From the NCBI RefSeq assembly GCF_019059575.1, contig NW_024881591.1, positions 434,001 to 498,000 of the forward strand: DNA of 64,000 nucleotides, written 5' to 3'. The notes under the pieces are model-generated. The model ran no database searches, was not told where the DNA came from, and was given only the letters and a program-made list of their open reading frames with translations. The DNA is from Amphibalanus amphitrite. Taxonomy: Eukaryota; Arthropoda; Thecostraca; Balanomorpha; Balanidae. Shown here in pieces: positions 11,201 through 23,531 of this stretch. Both the position numbers and the translations under genes were made by a program. The number at the start of each line of letters is the position of its first letter. Position 1 is the stretch's first letter.

Positions 11201-13692
11201 GCCGGCCGAGCGGGGCTGCTTGGTGGCCGAGCGGGCGTCCCGGCTGGCCTGTCCTCCGCCCTGTTTGGCTCGGACCGTGTACGAGTGGAACGTCTTGTGC
11301 AGCACGGCCTTACCGCCTGGAGACGCAAAACACTACACCAATGGCCGATAATGGACAGAAAGACATTGATAGAGCCTCTCATACGTTGAAAGACATTCGA
11401 AATCCTCGCGATTACCTCGGATAATTGGCAAGCAAAGCACAAAGTTGATACTCAGTCGAAGGTATGACAATATACGCTTAGTTGTTAAGGCCGTGTTAGC
11501 TCATTCCTCCCCACGTCTACATGTTAGACAGATCACCGCATCATTTAGCGGTTACGACAACCTCTCGCCCCACCGGTCCCACGGCATTGTGCACTTGCGG
11601 CGCTGGCGGCCCACGTACCGCTGAACACGGCGGCGGCAAAGTGTCCGCCAGAGAGGAGGAACACTCCGACTCGGAGTCCGCGCGCCAGCTGCTTCACGGC
11701 CAGCTCCACCTGCGTGTCGCCGGCCGGCGCCTGACCCAAAGGGGAGAGGGGTGGTTACTGGTTAGGTACACAGCTAAGGAGAAAAAAGGAGTAGGTACTG
11801 GATACATCTGCGGGCAGACAACGACTGGACGCTAGCGTTCGGAGGGACAGAGCCCGAGAAACTGTCGAATTGAGAACAGACCATTGTCTTCGCCGATATT
11901 GGACACTGTATGTGTGATTAACGAGAAACAGAAGACAAACGGCAGATAGCGCCTTAGGTATACAGAAAAACAAATTCATTTGGAATTCCGAAAATTGCCG
12001 TCTTTGTTAAACGTTTTTGTTCTTTCGTTCAAAAGTTATAAATTTATGTAGAACATGAACAACAACAAAATGACACACACGACCGTCCGAAAGGTAAGCT
12101 GATAAAAAAAAAACATCACGTTCGTCGGGCACCGTCTCTGTCGATCTCACCCATTTGGACATGATGAGGCACTTGTAGAGGCAGAACATCTGTCGGTCGG
12201 CGTTGACCAGGAACAGCTTGGTGTGCCGCCTCAGCTGGTTCCTCTGCAGCTCCCTGTCGCCGTCGGCACGCCGCCGCCGCCGCCGCCGCGCCGGGGTTTC
12301 CTCTGAGGGGGTGGGGGAGGGGGGTCACAGGTGGCACCGGATCGTGGGAGGGAGGGTAGGCACGGTAGTATCGGCCGCCAGCTGTGCGGATAACGGTCGT
12401 TTCCAAGTTTAGTCATGCTACGGCTCAGCTCGCCCGGTCTTTATGGACACATGTAGACTGCCGATCCCCAGAGGACAGAAATGTAACATGTCGCTCGCTA
12501 GCCACCAGCCCTAGCATTTGTTCTTCATTCGTACACTCATTAATTCGGTACGCGGTCTCTGGTTCAGTAATAACAAGATCGAGCCGTCTGTCCAGGTGGA
12601 CACTCACCGGAGGCTGACGCGCTGGTGGACCCTTCCTCCCGCTCCGACAGCGTGTCCTCATCAGAGTCCTCCTCTGAGTCGCTCCCCGACAGGCTGAGGA
12701 CGTCATCTGACGAAGAAAGTCGTCCCTCAGAGCTGGTAAATGAGCTAACACCACACACGTCACACATAACACCCATATGCCTGGCAGAATACCGAAAACG
12801 GAAAACCCGCAACGTCCACAATGAATCGTCGTCGTCGTTTGGACATTTTATCTTCCAGTCTTTCTCTCACAATTTATAATTTCGTTTCAGTCGCCATAGT
12901 AAGATATCAGACTAAATTCGCCGGCAAGGCGACTGTTCCCGATGTCGATCAGCCCCCATACCGCAGGCGCAGTCTATCGTATCCGTACGACGGTCAATGT
13001 CTATCCGCCCCCGTACCGTCAATGTCGAGTCGGTCGAACTGTCGCTCCGTGAGCGCCGTCTGCCCGCCGGCGCTCCGCTTCACGTTGTACTTGTGGAAGT
13101 CGGACTTGTAGTGGCCCACCTGCTCCGGGCGGTCCGAGAACCCGACGCCGCAGTGGGAGCAGGTCATGACCTCCGAGACCACCAGAGGGTCGCGCGGAAC
13201 TGCCGGCAAAAGTCGTCACAAGTCAACAAACCTTGCACAAAACTAGACAGCAGGTCGGAAGTTAATAAATTTCGGAATCAGGAACATCCATGATGCATAA
13301 TATGAGCCACTACTTCCAGCAAATATTATCTTACCAGCATGATGTAGTGAAACAGCAGTGCTTCAATGAAATGTAGTGCCATGTCAATGATGCAGAGCAC
13401 ATTGAGGCCTGAATCTGACTAAGAATTGGCACCCCAGCCACACTCCTATAACCATGTGAGCCTGCATCTCCAAGCACCACTCACCATTGTCCAGCTCAGC
13501 AGACTCATCCTCCTCCTCTATGGATGCATTGAGCCGTGAGCAGTCCGCTATTTTCAACCCCTTGAACAGCTCCCTGATTCGATCCTCTTGATGGAGGAAC
13601 ATTGTGATTGGTTTGGATGATTCTGCTGTTGATTTCCCTGGACCTTTCACAGCAGTCTGTCCATTGCTGTTTGATTCAGTATTGTCGGCCAT
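8250..13692 (-). CDS. ANKZF1: ANKZF1/Vms1 homologue: peptidyl-tRNA hydrolase of ribosome-associated quality control
   Basis: Minus-strand exons: 13485-13692, 13017-13199, 12608-12732, 12151-12302, 11619-11730, 11162-11316, 10698-10920, 9820-10326, 9469-9652, 9070-9211, 8638-8844 and 8250-8435, about 795 residues. Domains in order: a C2H2-like finger (CSHCGVGFSDRPEQVGHY), an acidic Ser-rich linker, the VLRF1 release-factor-like domain with LFLVNADRQ, GGHFAAAVF and HKTFHSYTVRAKQGGGQ (the Gln in the GGGQ loop matches the catalytic position of Vms1/ANKZF1), then SAGASLRRYNEASL and RIRSVPFPTRRPTF. Ankyrin repeats follow (LLHAAARAGHSALV, LLEVGADPTLRDGAGQ), then a Lys/Glu coiled coil and a C-terminal four-Cys motif (CCHCGE...CSTAC). 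Family role: cleaves stalled nascent chains from tRNA on 60S ribosomes. All junctions agree in phase except 13017 to 12732, which needs a further short exon, a non-canonical site or a correction. Confidence 0.9.
11058..11086. repeat. (CTGA)n microsatellite
   Basis: About six perfect CTGA units within an ANKZF1 intron, followed by two CTCGTGA-type units. Confidence 0.9.
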
Positions 13693-15993
13693 GCTCTTAC
13701 GAAGGGTTCCTTGTAGTTTGGGTGCACACAACGTTCCTGTAAAAATATGAACTTTGATAAGGTGAAGGCATGGAAAGACAAATATGCACAATTGCTTCAT
13801 AGGCACAATTGCTATAAAAGTAACACACTTCTTCATAGGCAGCATGGTGACTATAAATATATGCAGCACTATTCTCATATTTTGAAAATTTCTGGAGAAA
13901 TTGATGAGGTACAAGCTTTTTAAAGACCTAAATCAAAAGCAGGACAGTAGGTATTTGATAATTTTGCAATTCTCCTTGTTTTAAATATTAAATAGAAATG
14001 CCAGAAGAACTCTAAAACTATATGTGAGTCATTCCATACATTGGCTCTGAGATCCATGAGAAAAAAATAGTATCAGTTTGATAAGACAGACACACTTGAC
14101 ACTTCAATTAAAACAGAGTCACTACCCTTGCATTAGTAATATATGTACAGTGACATCTTCTCTAACACTCGCCTCATCAAGCCTTAATTAACTTGATACA
14201 AACACATGCACAATCCACAGTATCAAAGCAATGAATATGAATAATGACAATGAATCCCCACCTCAACCTAGCCACCAACGCCAATGCCAGCACTGTAACA
14301 GGAACAGTTTGATCGTGCAAGCTTTGATGTGCAACTGACAGAACCAGCTGTCATGTATGAAATGGAAGCAGCTCAAGTTTTCCTCAACATCCTAGCATCA
14401 GTATGCCTTATTTGATCGTTCGAGGCTGACTTTTTTCAGAAGCAACCAGTCCACTCAAGGTCAACACGATCCGAGCACGAAACTGAACTGCGGTAGACTG
14501 AGACGAAGGCTAGCTGCTAATCAAAATGCCTGATTGCCTAGATCATTCGACGGGGGAAAATGGTCCTATAAAATATCATTAGAGCAGAGTATTGCACAGA
14601 TCGTTACAAGCTGATATTGATGTAGCCGGATAAAAAAAAAATAAAGCAATTACCCAGCTGTTTCCACTTTCCACCCAGCACGTGTAATGCGGCGACTTTT
14701 TAGTGGCCACAACATTATAGAGTTCAGTGAGTGGGCCACAACTTTCATCATCGCCCAGATTGTCACTAGCGCGCAACTCACGCGACATATGGCAGCAAAA
14801 ATATCCCGGCGGGATTTAGATTTTCCTTCACCATCTGAAAAAGTGTGTAGGCACAACACGCGAAGGTCTGACGCAACCATATACGCTAGCCGCAAACACC
14901 TATCCATTAAATCTCAGTCGTTTGCTATCCATCGCCAATCTCCATTACCTGATGATAAACTTTACCTGCCGTCTAACCCCTCAGATCTATATACAAAAGG
15001 TAACCATCCCGGCCCCTCCGCGGGTAGAGACGTAACCAGGTCAAGGCCCAGACGCTCGGACAAGGTAAAAGGGCCCGCAGACTCCTGATGTGCTGGCCCT
15101 TCTACGGTCTTCCGCCGCTGCGGCTGGGTGTAGGTAAACTAAAAACCCCTGACGTGGGTGTAACCACACTGAGTTCAGTTCCCAGCTCCGGACAAGCCCT
15201 CTTGGATCCCCTCACACATCTATCTCTCCCCTCAGCCCTTCTACATAAATTGTGGTGGCTTGTATGTACCGGCGACAGCCAACAGCGGTACCTGTCTTTT
15301 TATCATGCATCAATGAAGGCCATTGTCCGACAGGGACGGATGGACGATAGAGACTATGAGCCCGCCAGACGGCACGCGTCCGTGTCAACCAAGCTATAGA
15401 CTACGCATTAGAGCTGTCGGGCTGTAATATGACTCAATAGAAATGAGAAGAGGGTTCGTGCACACACTTCGGCAATGGTTTTCAACAGCCATTAGACGCA
15501 TTCATCAATGTAGATCGCTTATTGTGATGTTGGCAAATGGCAACCAACCACAATAAGCGGTTGGTTGCCAACCTGGAGGGCCGTACAGTAAGATCCTGAG
15601 AGGAAGTGTCAAAGGAGCGATTATTTCCAAATCACGCACCGGACACCATCGAGCCGCGTTAGCCAACCGGTCAGCGGCGGTCGGCGAGGTGCCGGTCCGC
15701 GAGGGGCCTGCCGGCCGCAGGACCGACCTGACCCGCTCCACTCCGGGATCATTGACACGAGCCTCTGCGGCACGACGGCCATCGATAGCCGATGGAACGC
15801 AGTCGATCAACAGATTAGACTTGGTAAGCAGCTTATGCTGCAGCCGGTCGTCATCACAGCGGAGGCAAACCGGTGGGACGGGCCGCCTCCCCGGCCGGCC
15901 GGGCTGCTGATCGGACGGACGGGCGCCACTCGCGGCCCGAGCTCAGAGGTTGAGGTGTCGCGCACTGCCGTCCCCCTGCCGCCGTCACGTGCC
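13693..15993. other. Intergenic region between divergent ANKZF1 and serine protease genes
   Basis: Both flanking genes point outward, so their promoters should lie here. 13700-14650 is AT-rich with no supported coding sequence. 14650-15993 is more GC-balanced and holds only short frames without recognisable domains. I see no clear TATA box or initiator that I would call. Confidence 0.45.
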
Positions 15994-18900
15994 ATGTGGT
16001 CACCGAGGGAGGTGCGAGCCGGCCCGCCGCCGCTGGTGCTGCTCCTTCTGCTGCAGGTGGGTCCGACCGGGCGGCCGGTGGCCGGATAACGTTTAACCGG
16101 AATGGGTAAAACGGCGGAGAAGTGCCGATTTCTGACATGATGACGCACTGTGACATATTGTCTGACACCGTGAAAGTGTCATAATTTGATACTGACCAGC
16201 CCGCTGTGTCGAAACGGTATACGCCGTTTTGATGCAAAGCATTGCCGAGCGGCCGAGAAAGGACGATGGACGTAACCTAACCTAACCTAGCCTAACCTAA
16301 CCTAACGTTAGTTTCCCAAACCTGATCCGTAACATGCCCATATATCGGCAGGCGCACAGCACCCCTGACATGCCCCGTTTGCCCGCAGTCGGCGACTCTG
16401 TGCACCTGCCAGCGGTACCGGCCGCTGGTGCCTCCCAGCGTGTCTCTGGGGCTCGGCTCGGCCTCCGGACCCGTCCCCGCACAGGGGCTGGGCGCGGCGC
16501 CGGGTCCCGTCACTGCCCCGTTCTCAGAGACGGTGGAGCGCGGCACGGAGTCGGCCAAAATCCAGACCAACGACCCGCTCTGCGGCCTGGAGCCGCGGCG
16601 GAAGCGACAGGCGGGGCCGCCGGGAGGAGAGCCCAGCCCGCAGCCTCCGCTCCGGATCGTCGGAGGACTCACCGCCGAAGTCGGACGCTTCCCCTGGCTG
16701 GTGAGTCATGAGTAAAACCAAAGCCGGGGGAGAACTGATACACCGGCTATAGGAGTGTTATCGGAAAGGCAAATACGCCCCAGGGCACTAAAGAGTCACT
16801 AAACCCTCACCCATTGATGAGGATAAAATGACTTAAGACCAGTTGCATCCGCCGTGCTGGTAGGAGTATCATAGCGACACCAGCATAATAAAACTCCAGG
16901 TTCTATCGTCCGTCGTGATTCATTGCTTCTGTAGAAAACCACCCGTTGAATCTTTGTCCGCCAGGTGGGTGTCACCAATTTCTTCAGCACGGTGCCGTTC
17001 TGCGGCGGTGCCATCATCAACGAGCGCTTCGTCGTCACGGCCGCCCACTGCCTGCGAGGGTAACGTCCGAAGACCAAATACAATACCCCTCTGTACCTCC
17101 CTTAGGGCCGTCCACAGCCCGCGAGGGTAGCATTTGATTACCCCTTTGTATATACCTCCCCAATTCCCACAGGGCTACCCGCGAGGGTACCGGTGCTCCA
17201 GTCCTCTTGGCCCTGGGGCAAAAACGTCTTCGGGGATAATCTAAGATAGGCGCCTCCTTTGTTTCATCTACCAATGATTTCGACTTAAAAATTAACTCCA
17301 TTTCGTCGCGCGGAATCCGGCTCTTGTCTCCCAGGAAACGTAACCGCTATCGGCCCGTCTCAATAGCAATATTGTTTCTGCGCCGACTAAAATATGAGAG
17401 CATGGCAGTAGTCACTAGTCAGTAAGGACCATGCTCCGGCTTATATTGGTTCAACGAACTAGTTATTTACAACCCATCAGTCGTCTCTTTTCGACATTCG
17501 TAAAGAGACATTCCAGTCATGAAATGCTCATTACTTGTCCCATTTATGTCGCACTGAGACACACATCTCGTTTTCAGCCGGTCTCCAATTACGCTGGCCG
17601 TGCTCGTCAACAAACATCTGAGGAAGGAGGACGAGCGACAGATCAAGTTCGGCATCGAGAAGATCATCCGACACCCCGAGTATAGCCGAGAGACGCTCAC
17701 CGACGACCTGGCCCTCCTCAAGTGAGATATTTGGCTAGGGGTCGTCTTTGTTGGATTCGAGGGCGCAGAGCCGATTTCCGTTTTTTTTTTCGGACCGTTT
17801 CACCTAACAAGTCTCGTAACACCTACCGCTCTTTATCATCACGAATGTCAAAAAGAAAACGTTAAACCTTGCGTTAAACGTTGTAGTCCTAAAGCACGTC
17901 AGTACATACATACATAACTATCATAAACGATTTACCTACAGGTCGCCCGAAAAAAAAAAAACAGAATAAGATTCGATAAGGTTTAGTCAGTATTCTGAAC
18001 GCAACATTAGGTAGGATACTGAAAAGTGAAACTGAAAACGACACATAAATTACATATCGCTTGTTTGTCGAAGAATCGCAACGGCAGCACCATGCGAGAT
18101 AAGCGAAAGTTATTTTTGGGTTAATTGGGATTTATGCCGTTTGAAGGTTAATTCGTCAGCGCCATTTATAAACAGAGCTTACATCATTACCATTTGCCAC
18201 AATACCGTTGTGGTCCCATCTCAACAGACAGCGCATCCCGTTTTACTCATGACTCATCGTTCGATCAAGGTAAAGGCAATAGTAAAAAAGCTATTTGACA
18301 ACGGTTTGAGCCTTGAGGGCGTGGAAAATACATATATGGCACAGCAAACAAGATAAAGAATAATAATGACGGAACTTTGTCAGCTTCTCGAGATAAGTCG
18401 GTTGGTTCAACTTTGATATATTGGCATCGTCTTCTGGAGTGTAAATTAATGTTTGTCGTAAAAAAAATATGAACGAAGATCGTAGTAGAAACAAATCATA
18501 AACGATAAAACCAAACGGCATCCTATGTAACTGCGAGCGACGAGTGGGAATGGAATGGGCGACTGACTCTCCCTGCTCTCCAGGCTGAAGGACAGGAAAG
18601 GCCAGCTGCACGAGCTGCTGGCGAGCGGCACCGTCCGGCCCATCTGTCTGCCTGAGGAGCCGTGCGAGGGTACCGGCCGGCCGGCCTGCCTGCTGGAGCG
18701 AGCCGTCACCATCGCCGGCTGGGGCTCGCTGGCCGAGGAGGGCGCCAAGCCCACCGCCCTGCAGTTCGCCACCGTGGAGGTGCTGCCCAACGTGGTCTGC
18801 CGCGACGCCTACCGCCGGATCAACATCACCGTCAACGACCACATGCTGTGCGCGGGTCAGCGCGACGGCGGCAGGGACACCTGCCAGGTGGGTCCCACCA

Positions 18901-19539
18901 GTCGACTGGTGGGACTGGATATTCTGGGACTGCAGTCCCAGAATATCCAGTCCTATGCCCTTATGTGGATCAGACAGATCCTTTACGAGTCTCATATACG
19001 CCGGGGATGATTGGCGGCGATGACAATGACGGCCAACGACAGGGAACACTTGTTTCTGCCGACTACCAAAGCGCTAAGTTAAATCAGCCGGAATTACGCT
19101 CTTCGAAGACTGAGTTTCTATTGGAGCTGCATAGCACCGATGCGAGGGATATGGTTGACCTTTGCTCCATCCTTTCCCAGGGCGATAGCGGCGGTCCGAT
19201 GATGCTGGAGATCGACGGCAAGATCACCCTGGGAGGCATCGTCAGCTTCGGCAAGGGCTGCGCGTCACCCGACTACCCCGGGGTCTACGTTCGAGTCTCA
19301 GGTGCGCTGGGGAGACGGACATTTAGGAAGGGCGCCTTATATGGGTCTACCTTAGGTATAAAGACGGGTCTACCGAGTAAACGTTTTCCGCCTGTGGACC
19401 TTTTCGTATACCTGACAAATAAGCACAGCTTCGATACGTGCCTTTTATAACTGCTTTGAGATTGTCATCGACAGTGACTGGCATTCTCCAACACGTTTCA
19501 GAATTCACCGAATGGATCATCAACAACAGCCGCGTCTGA
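15994..19539 (+). CDS. Secreted trypsin-like serine protease zymogen (S1 family)
   Basis: Seven exons close in phase: 15994-16056, 16389-16700, 16965-17059, 17578-17721, 18584-18887, 19181-19301 and 19502-19539, 358 residues. Residues 1-21 form a Leu-rich signal peptide. Residues 22-110 are a Pro/Gly-rich propeptide without a recognisable CLIP knot, containing CGLEPRRKR (possible furin-type cut and the Cys that usually bonds to the catalytic domain) and ending at the activation site R110/IVGG. The catalytic triad is visible: His153 in TAAHC, Asp200 in DDLALL and Ser309 in GDSGGP. Asp303, six before the Ser, predicts cleavage after Lys/Arg. [18 protein letters not shown] completes the fold. 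It should act outside the cell; immune, digestive and developmental roles are all possible and not resolvable here. The first exon is the least certain part. Confidence 0.9.
16275..16306. repeat. Interstitial arthropod-type telomeric repeat (CCTAA)n
   Basis: Six CCTAA units, one with a G substitution (CCTAG), lie in protease intron 1. The reverse complement is TTAGG, the common arthropod telomere unit. Confidence 0.85.
17048..17191 (+). repeat. Echo of the donor side of protease exon 3
   Basis: The exon end plus donor, CTGCGAGGGTAAC at 17052, recurs as CCGCGAGGGTAGC at 17118 and CCGCGAGGGTACC at 17177, with similar spacer sequence (TACCCCT...TACCTCCC), spacings about 66 and 59 bases. Each outer copy retains a GT after GAGG. 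Confidence 0.65.
18892..18953. repeat. Two overlapping perfect palindromes at an intron 5' end
   Basis: 18892-18915 is a 24-bp perfect palindrome (core CCAGTCGACTGG). 18912-18953 is a 42-bp perfect palindrome with no spacer (centre GGGACTGCAGTCCC). They share four bases and start four bases after the protease exon 5 boundary at 18887. Confidence 0.92.
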
Positions 19540-19715
19540 AGTCGTCAGCCCCGAGAGAGCCGGACAAATGAGGATGTCTGTTCGGCTCGGCATACGACGG
19601 AAGCCCCAACGCGTACTTTATGCATCTACGACTACGACCGATCATTCGCATTCCATATAATATTGGATCTGACCCAGAAGACCATGAACGCTCGCGTTTT
19701 TGCGATCGATATCGA

Positions 19716-19721
19716 AATAAA
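19716..19721 (+). promoter_or_regulatory. Candidate polyadenylation signal of the serine protease gene
   Basis: AATAAA lies 177 bases after the stop codon, in an AT-rich stretch. It is the nearest canonical hexamer downstream. Confidence 0.45.
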
Positions 19722-20192
19722 TGTAAAACTGAAACGACTCCCGAAAAAAAACGACACGAACCGCCTATGACGGCTACCGACAAACAATTCCCCGAACATA
19801 TGTGGAGTAGGTAGAAATAACAGCAAACGTGTCCTACAGCAAATACTATCGTCAGTTCGTACACAGATTTCACAGTGCCGAACGGGAGACCACTATCAAC
19901 CCACCTGAAGTTGGTGCAATAGGTTGCTCGACTTTCAGACGCATTGCTTCTTGCAGTTCCTCGATGGGAGAGCGACTGGACGCTGAACAGGACCGGAGCC
20001 AGCGGAACACCAACGTGTGCTCCCGGTGAGCCGACGACACCGAGCCCACCACCGCTGACCGACCTCGCGACGGCGCGTGGATTTACTATGGCACCGGCCG
20101 GTCTCCGTGCTAACCGATGACGTCACCGATCTGACGTCATGGCGTGGCTCCGGCCGGAGTTGCACCACCTGACGGACGGCAGACAGGGACTG

Positions 20193-20358
20193 CAGGGCGG
20201 TGTTTCACGGGCTGCTGCTACCACGCTGCTATCAAATTGCGCGAGCTGACGTCACACTTGTGGTAGTGTTGGAGCAATGGGCCTGTTGATGTCTCCATGG
20301 AAACCCAATTTGACAAGTCGTAAAATCGGCGTGCTGCTATCACCGGTGAAACAGGGCC
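20193..20358. mobile_element. Fold-back/MITE related to the copy at 6930-7088
   Basis: The ends carry TGTTTCAC and GTGAAACAGGG in inverted orientation, with an internal GTCTCCATGGAAACC close to the centre of the 6930 element. Length is similar (about 165 bp). Arms are more diverged than in the 6930 copy. Confidence 0.5.
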
Positions 20359-20946
20359 CTGGCGGTCACAGGGACAGGGACTGATAACATGCAGACAGGT
20401 GCCGAGCCCCGAGGGTGGAGAATGAGATACGTTCAGGGAATGGAACGCTGTGCAACACGCGTATCGAGGATAACCGAAGGCGATATACCTGCATACCTAT
20501 ATCCAAACAGCATACTCAGGACGGTTTGAGGTCTAACACTGATTAGCTGTCCTACCCAGTCAGTCCTGACATACCATATGGTGTATTCACTGGTAACTTT
20601 ATCATAAAATGCATATTATATATTATATTGTATTGTGTCATTGTATAGCCCGGGGAACTCAGTTTTGTTTGCATATTAAACAATGAACACGGTATGTGTA
20701 CATATTCCTATTGAATGGGTCCGACACCGCGCAGGCGTCAGTAAAACAGAATGCCTAATGATATAATGCGATAACCTATGAAAGGGGGAACACGAATACA
20801 AAAATGGGCGACTAGATTAGAAGTTCCTATTTTACTCCCCGACATTCGGTGAACAAAATACGAGCTGATCTAAGCTGAAGCGCTCTCGCGCTACCGCTCC
20901 CGTCCAGGGGGCAGTCCAATCCGGGATAGGAGTTTGAATAAATCCG

Positions 20947-20949
<3 letters not shown>

Positions 20950-21032
<83 letters not shown>
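20950..21032. repeat. (TA)n microsatellite
   Basis: An uninterrupted run of about 41 TA units. The Tyr-Ile protein frames on both strands are its translation. Confidence 0.98.
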
Positions 21033-21033
<1 letters not shown>

Positions 21034-21954
21034 TGTTTTACTGTTCTACTGTACTTGCTGTTCTTATGACTACTGTTCATGTTGTTGAGGTTGACACAAA
21101 CTTATCGTTATTGTGTTATCGGGCTTAGGTATTTCCCATCGCCTAATCTAGATTTTCAATTTACTGGATCACTGGCGGTCGCAGCCGCTAGCAAAAGGGG
21201 GGGGGGGCCAAAGTCACACTCGCGGGACATAACATTTATTCGTCACCGGGAGGGGGGGGGGGGGGTGATCGGCTATTTTTTTACGTCCACGAGGTGCCGC
21301 GCAGTTGGCATTACTTATGCTTCATCCATCTGATTCTTGCGTGAATTTTTTAAGCTCAATTTAAGGCAAAATCACCAGTTCCATTTCCCGTCCCACGGTG
21401 CTTCCACCGGTCGGCCCACTGCACCATGACGACGGATCGGTGTAGCATAGGTATACTGGAAGGTCAGGCACGCGGATTCATGACCTTGCCACTATAAAAC
21501 AATTCGGAAAAGTACAGATACCTCTTGCTTTGAACAAGCATGTGAAACCCAGAGAGCATTTTCAGACTATGACATTTACTCATATAGGTAACATACCTAG
21601 TTGTGTGGCGGCGGGAGAGAGTAGGTACACCGACCGACCTCTGGAGACCCCCCACAGGTTCCGAGCTTTCAAAATTGGCATCTGAGGGCCGCGCGCGACT
21701 CCTGCGGGGCTTCGCAGCGGCTCTATTGGGGCTCACTCAACCTGCCTAGTCTTACTGCTAAAAAGACTGGCCCTGAGCCCTAAGGACTTCATCAGTCTCT
21801 GCCAGCCCCAGGACCCACACCGGCTCATGGGGTTCCGACGTCGAAATATGAGGGAATCTGCGCCGGACCATCAGGACGCAAAGTAATCTCGATCAGGACC
21901 AACGTAAGGCTGTGCCGGAGACTGCGTGAGCCCTTTGATCTTCAGAAACCCACC

Positions 21955-22520
21955 CATATATGTTTTCACGTAGAGGCCAGTTTAGGGCCCTCAGAGACCA
22001 GTACAGGGCCTGCAAACTACAAAGGCTAGTAGTTTGAGGCAATCAGTGACCGAGTTGGGCTCTCAGAGGCTAATGTGGGTTATTACAGGCCAACATGGGC
22101 CCTCAGAGGTCAGCGTGGGGCCCTAAAAGACCGGCATGAGCCGTCGTTGGACCCCAGAGGCCAGCAGAGGGCCCTCAAAGGCCAAGATGGGCCCTCCTCA
22201 AATGCCAATGCAGGCCCTTAGAGGCCGGCATCGGGTCTTCAGCAGCCAGTGCGGGGCCCTCATTGGCACCTTAAGGTTCGTCTTGGGACACCACAGACAG
22301 AAATAAGGCCACCAGAGACCGGTGTGAGACCCTCAGACGCCGGTTGGGACCCCTGAGGCCTGTTAGGGGCCTTCATAGGCCAGATGTGGGGTCTCAGAGG
22401 TTGATGTAGGCTCTTAGCGGTCAACGTGGGCACTTGACCGCCACTGAAGTTCCCTCAGAGGTCAGTGTAGGACGCTCAAAGACCGGTGTGGGAGCTATAT
22501 TAATAGCTGGGCGTGGGTTT
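21955..22520. repeat. Degenerate GC-rich minisatellite
   Basis: A unit near CCCTCAGAGGCCAGTGTGGG, roughly 28-30 bases, recurs about twenty times with heavy divergence (forms such as CAGAGGTCAGCGTGGGGCC and TAGAGGCCGGCATCGGG). It is an old array without coding potential. Confidence 0.75.
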
Positions 22521-23116
22521 TTTTTAGCTTCGTGACGATCGAATAATTGTCAGGGCCCCATACACCTATATGGGGGCCCATTGGTTGTTTGAGGGGGGGG
22601 GGGGGCAAATGATATGATGGCCCCCTTTATTGACCTTGGGGGGGGGGCATGGCCCTGATGCCCCCCCGCGACCGCCACTGTGTACACATTACACACATGC
22701 CTCTGAGATTACATACTAGCTCATGCAAACTCTATGCAGGCCCCGGAGTTCCCACGCTAATCCTTAAGAAACCAAGCCGGCATACGGCGTCACCACCGGG
22801 CTTCTGAGGTGCACAGCACCAACCCATGAGGTCTTACTTTAGTGTCTTAGAGCCAATCTCCTTTAGCAGGGCCCACCCACCACTGCCGAAGAGGGTCTCA
22901 TGCCAGCCATTGCTGGGCCTACGAGAGCCTCAAGTAAACCCACGCTGATATTCCATATAAGATCCGGCCATACTCGTGAACCGGTGCCAGCGACGCTGAC
23001 CACCAAATTGACAGAATGCGAAACTGAGCCCTCATGAGTGAAATTTACGTCCTTTGATGGCGCAAGAAAGAAAATGAAACATACGAAAAGCTTTTCTAGG
23101 ACTTTTGTTCGATCTG

Positions 23117-23154
23117 AAAGGTGGGGCCAAAAGATAGTATGGCCCCACCTTTCA
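23117..23154. repeat. Hairpin with 14-bp arms
   Basis: GAAAGGTGGGGCCA and TGGCCCCACCTTTC are perfect inverted copies around a 10-base loop, next to a G/C-run element ending GACCGCCAGTG at about 23212. Confidence 0.8.
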
Positions 23155-23273
23155 GCACCAAAGGGGGGGCCATGGCCCCCGTGCCCCCCCCCCCCCCCTG
23201 GGACCGCCAGTGTACTGGATATGGAATGTCTTGCCATTGTACTATTGGTCTCAAGATAAGGGCCCAGGCCAGA

Positions 23274-23344
23274 AGCGGCGGAACAAATGCCAAAATCAAA
23301 GGGGGCACGGTGCCCCGGTGCCCTCCCCGTTCCGCCGCCTATGG
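23274..23344 (+). mobile_element. GGCGGAAC-type MITE, internally deleted copy
   Basis: It keeps the left end GCGGCGGAAC, the block AAATGCCAAAATCAAAGGGG and the right end GTTCCGCCGCCTATGG of the full copies at 28455 and 54624, but lacks the middle (GCACTGCCGACTTTCGG...). Confidence 0.75.
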
Positions 23345-23531
23345 CCTATGGCCCAGCCGCCCAGGCGACCAGTAGTTCGGATGCGGTGAGCCCTCACCAC
23401 AACTCGAGTGGGGTTGGGGTTGGGTGCCGGGTGGGGGGCAAGGGTGGGGGTGAGGGATGCACTCGGACCGAGCTGTAGCGAGAGTAATGGACTAAAGATG
23501 CTCGTTCACCGCAATCCGCATCAAAACTACA

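Noticed and set aside
20832-21128. Tyr-Ile repeat protein frames
   Set aside because: Translation of the TA microsatellite.
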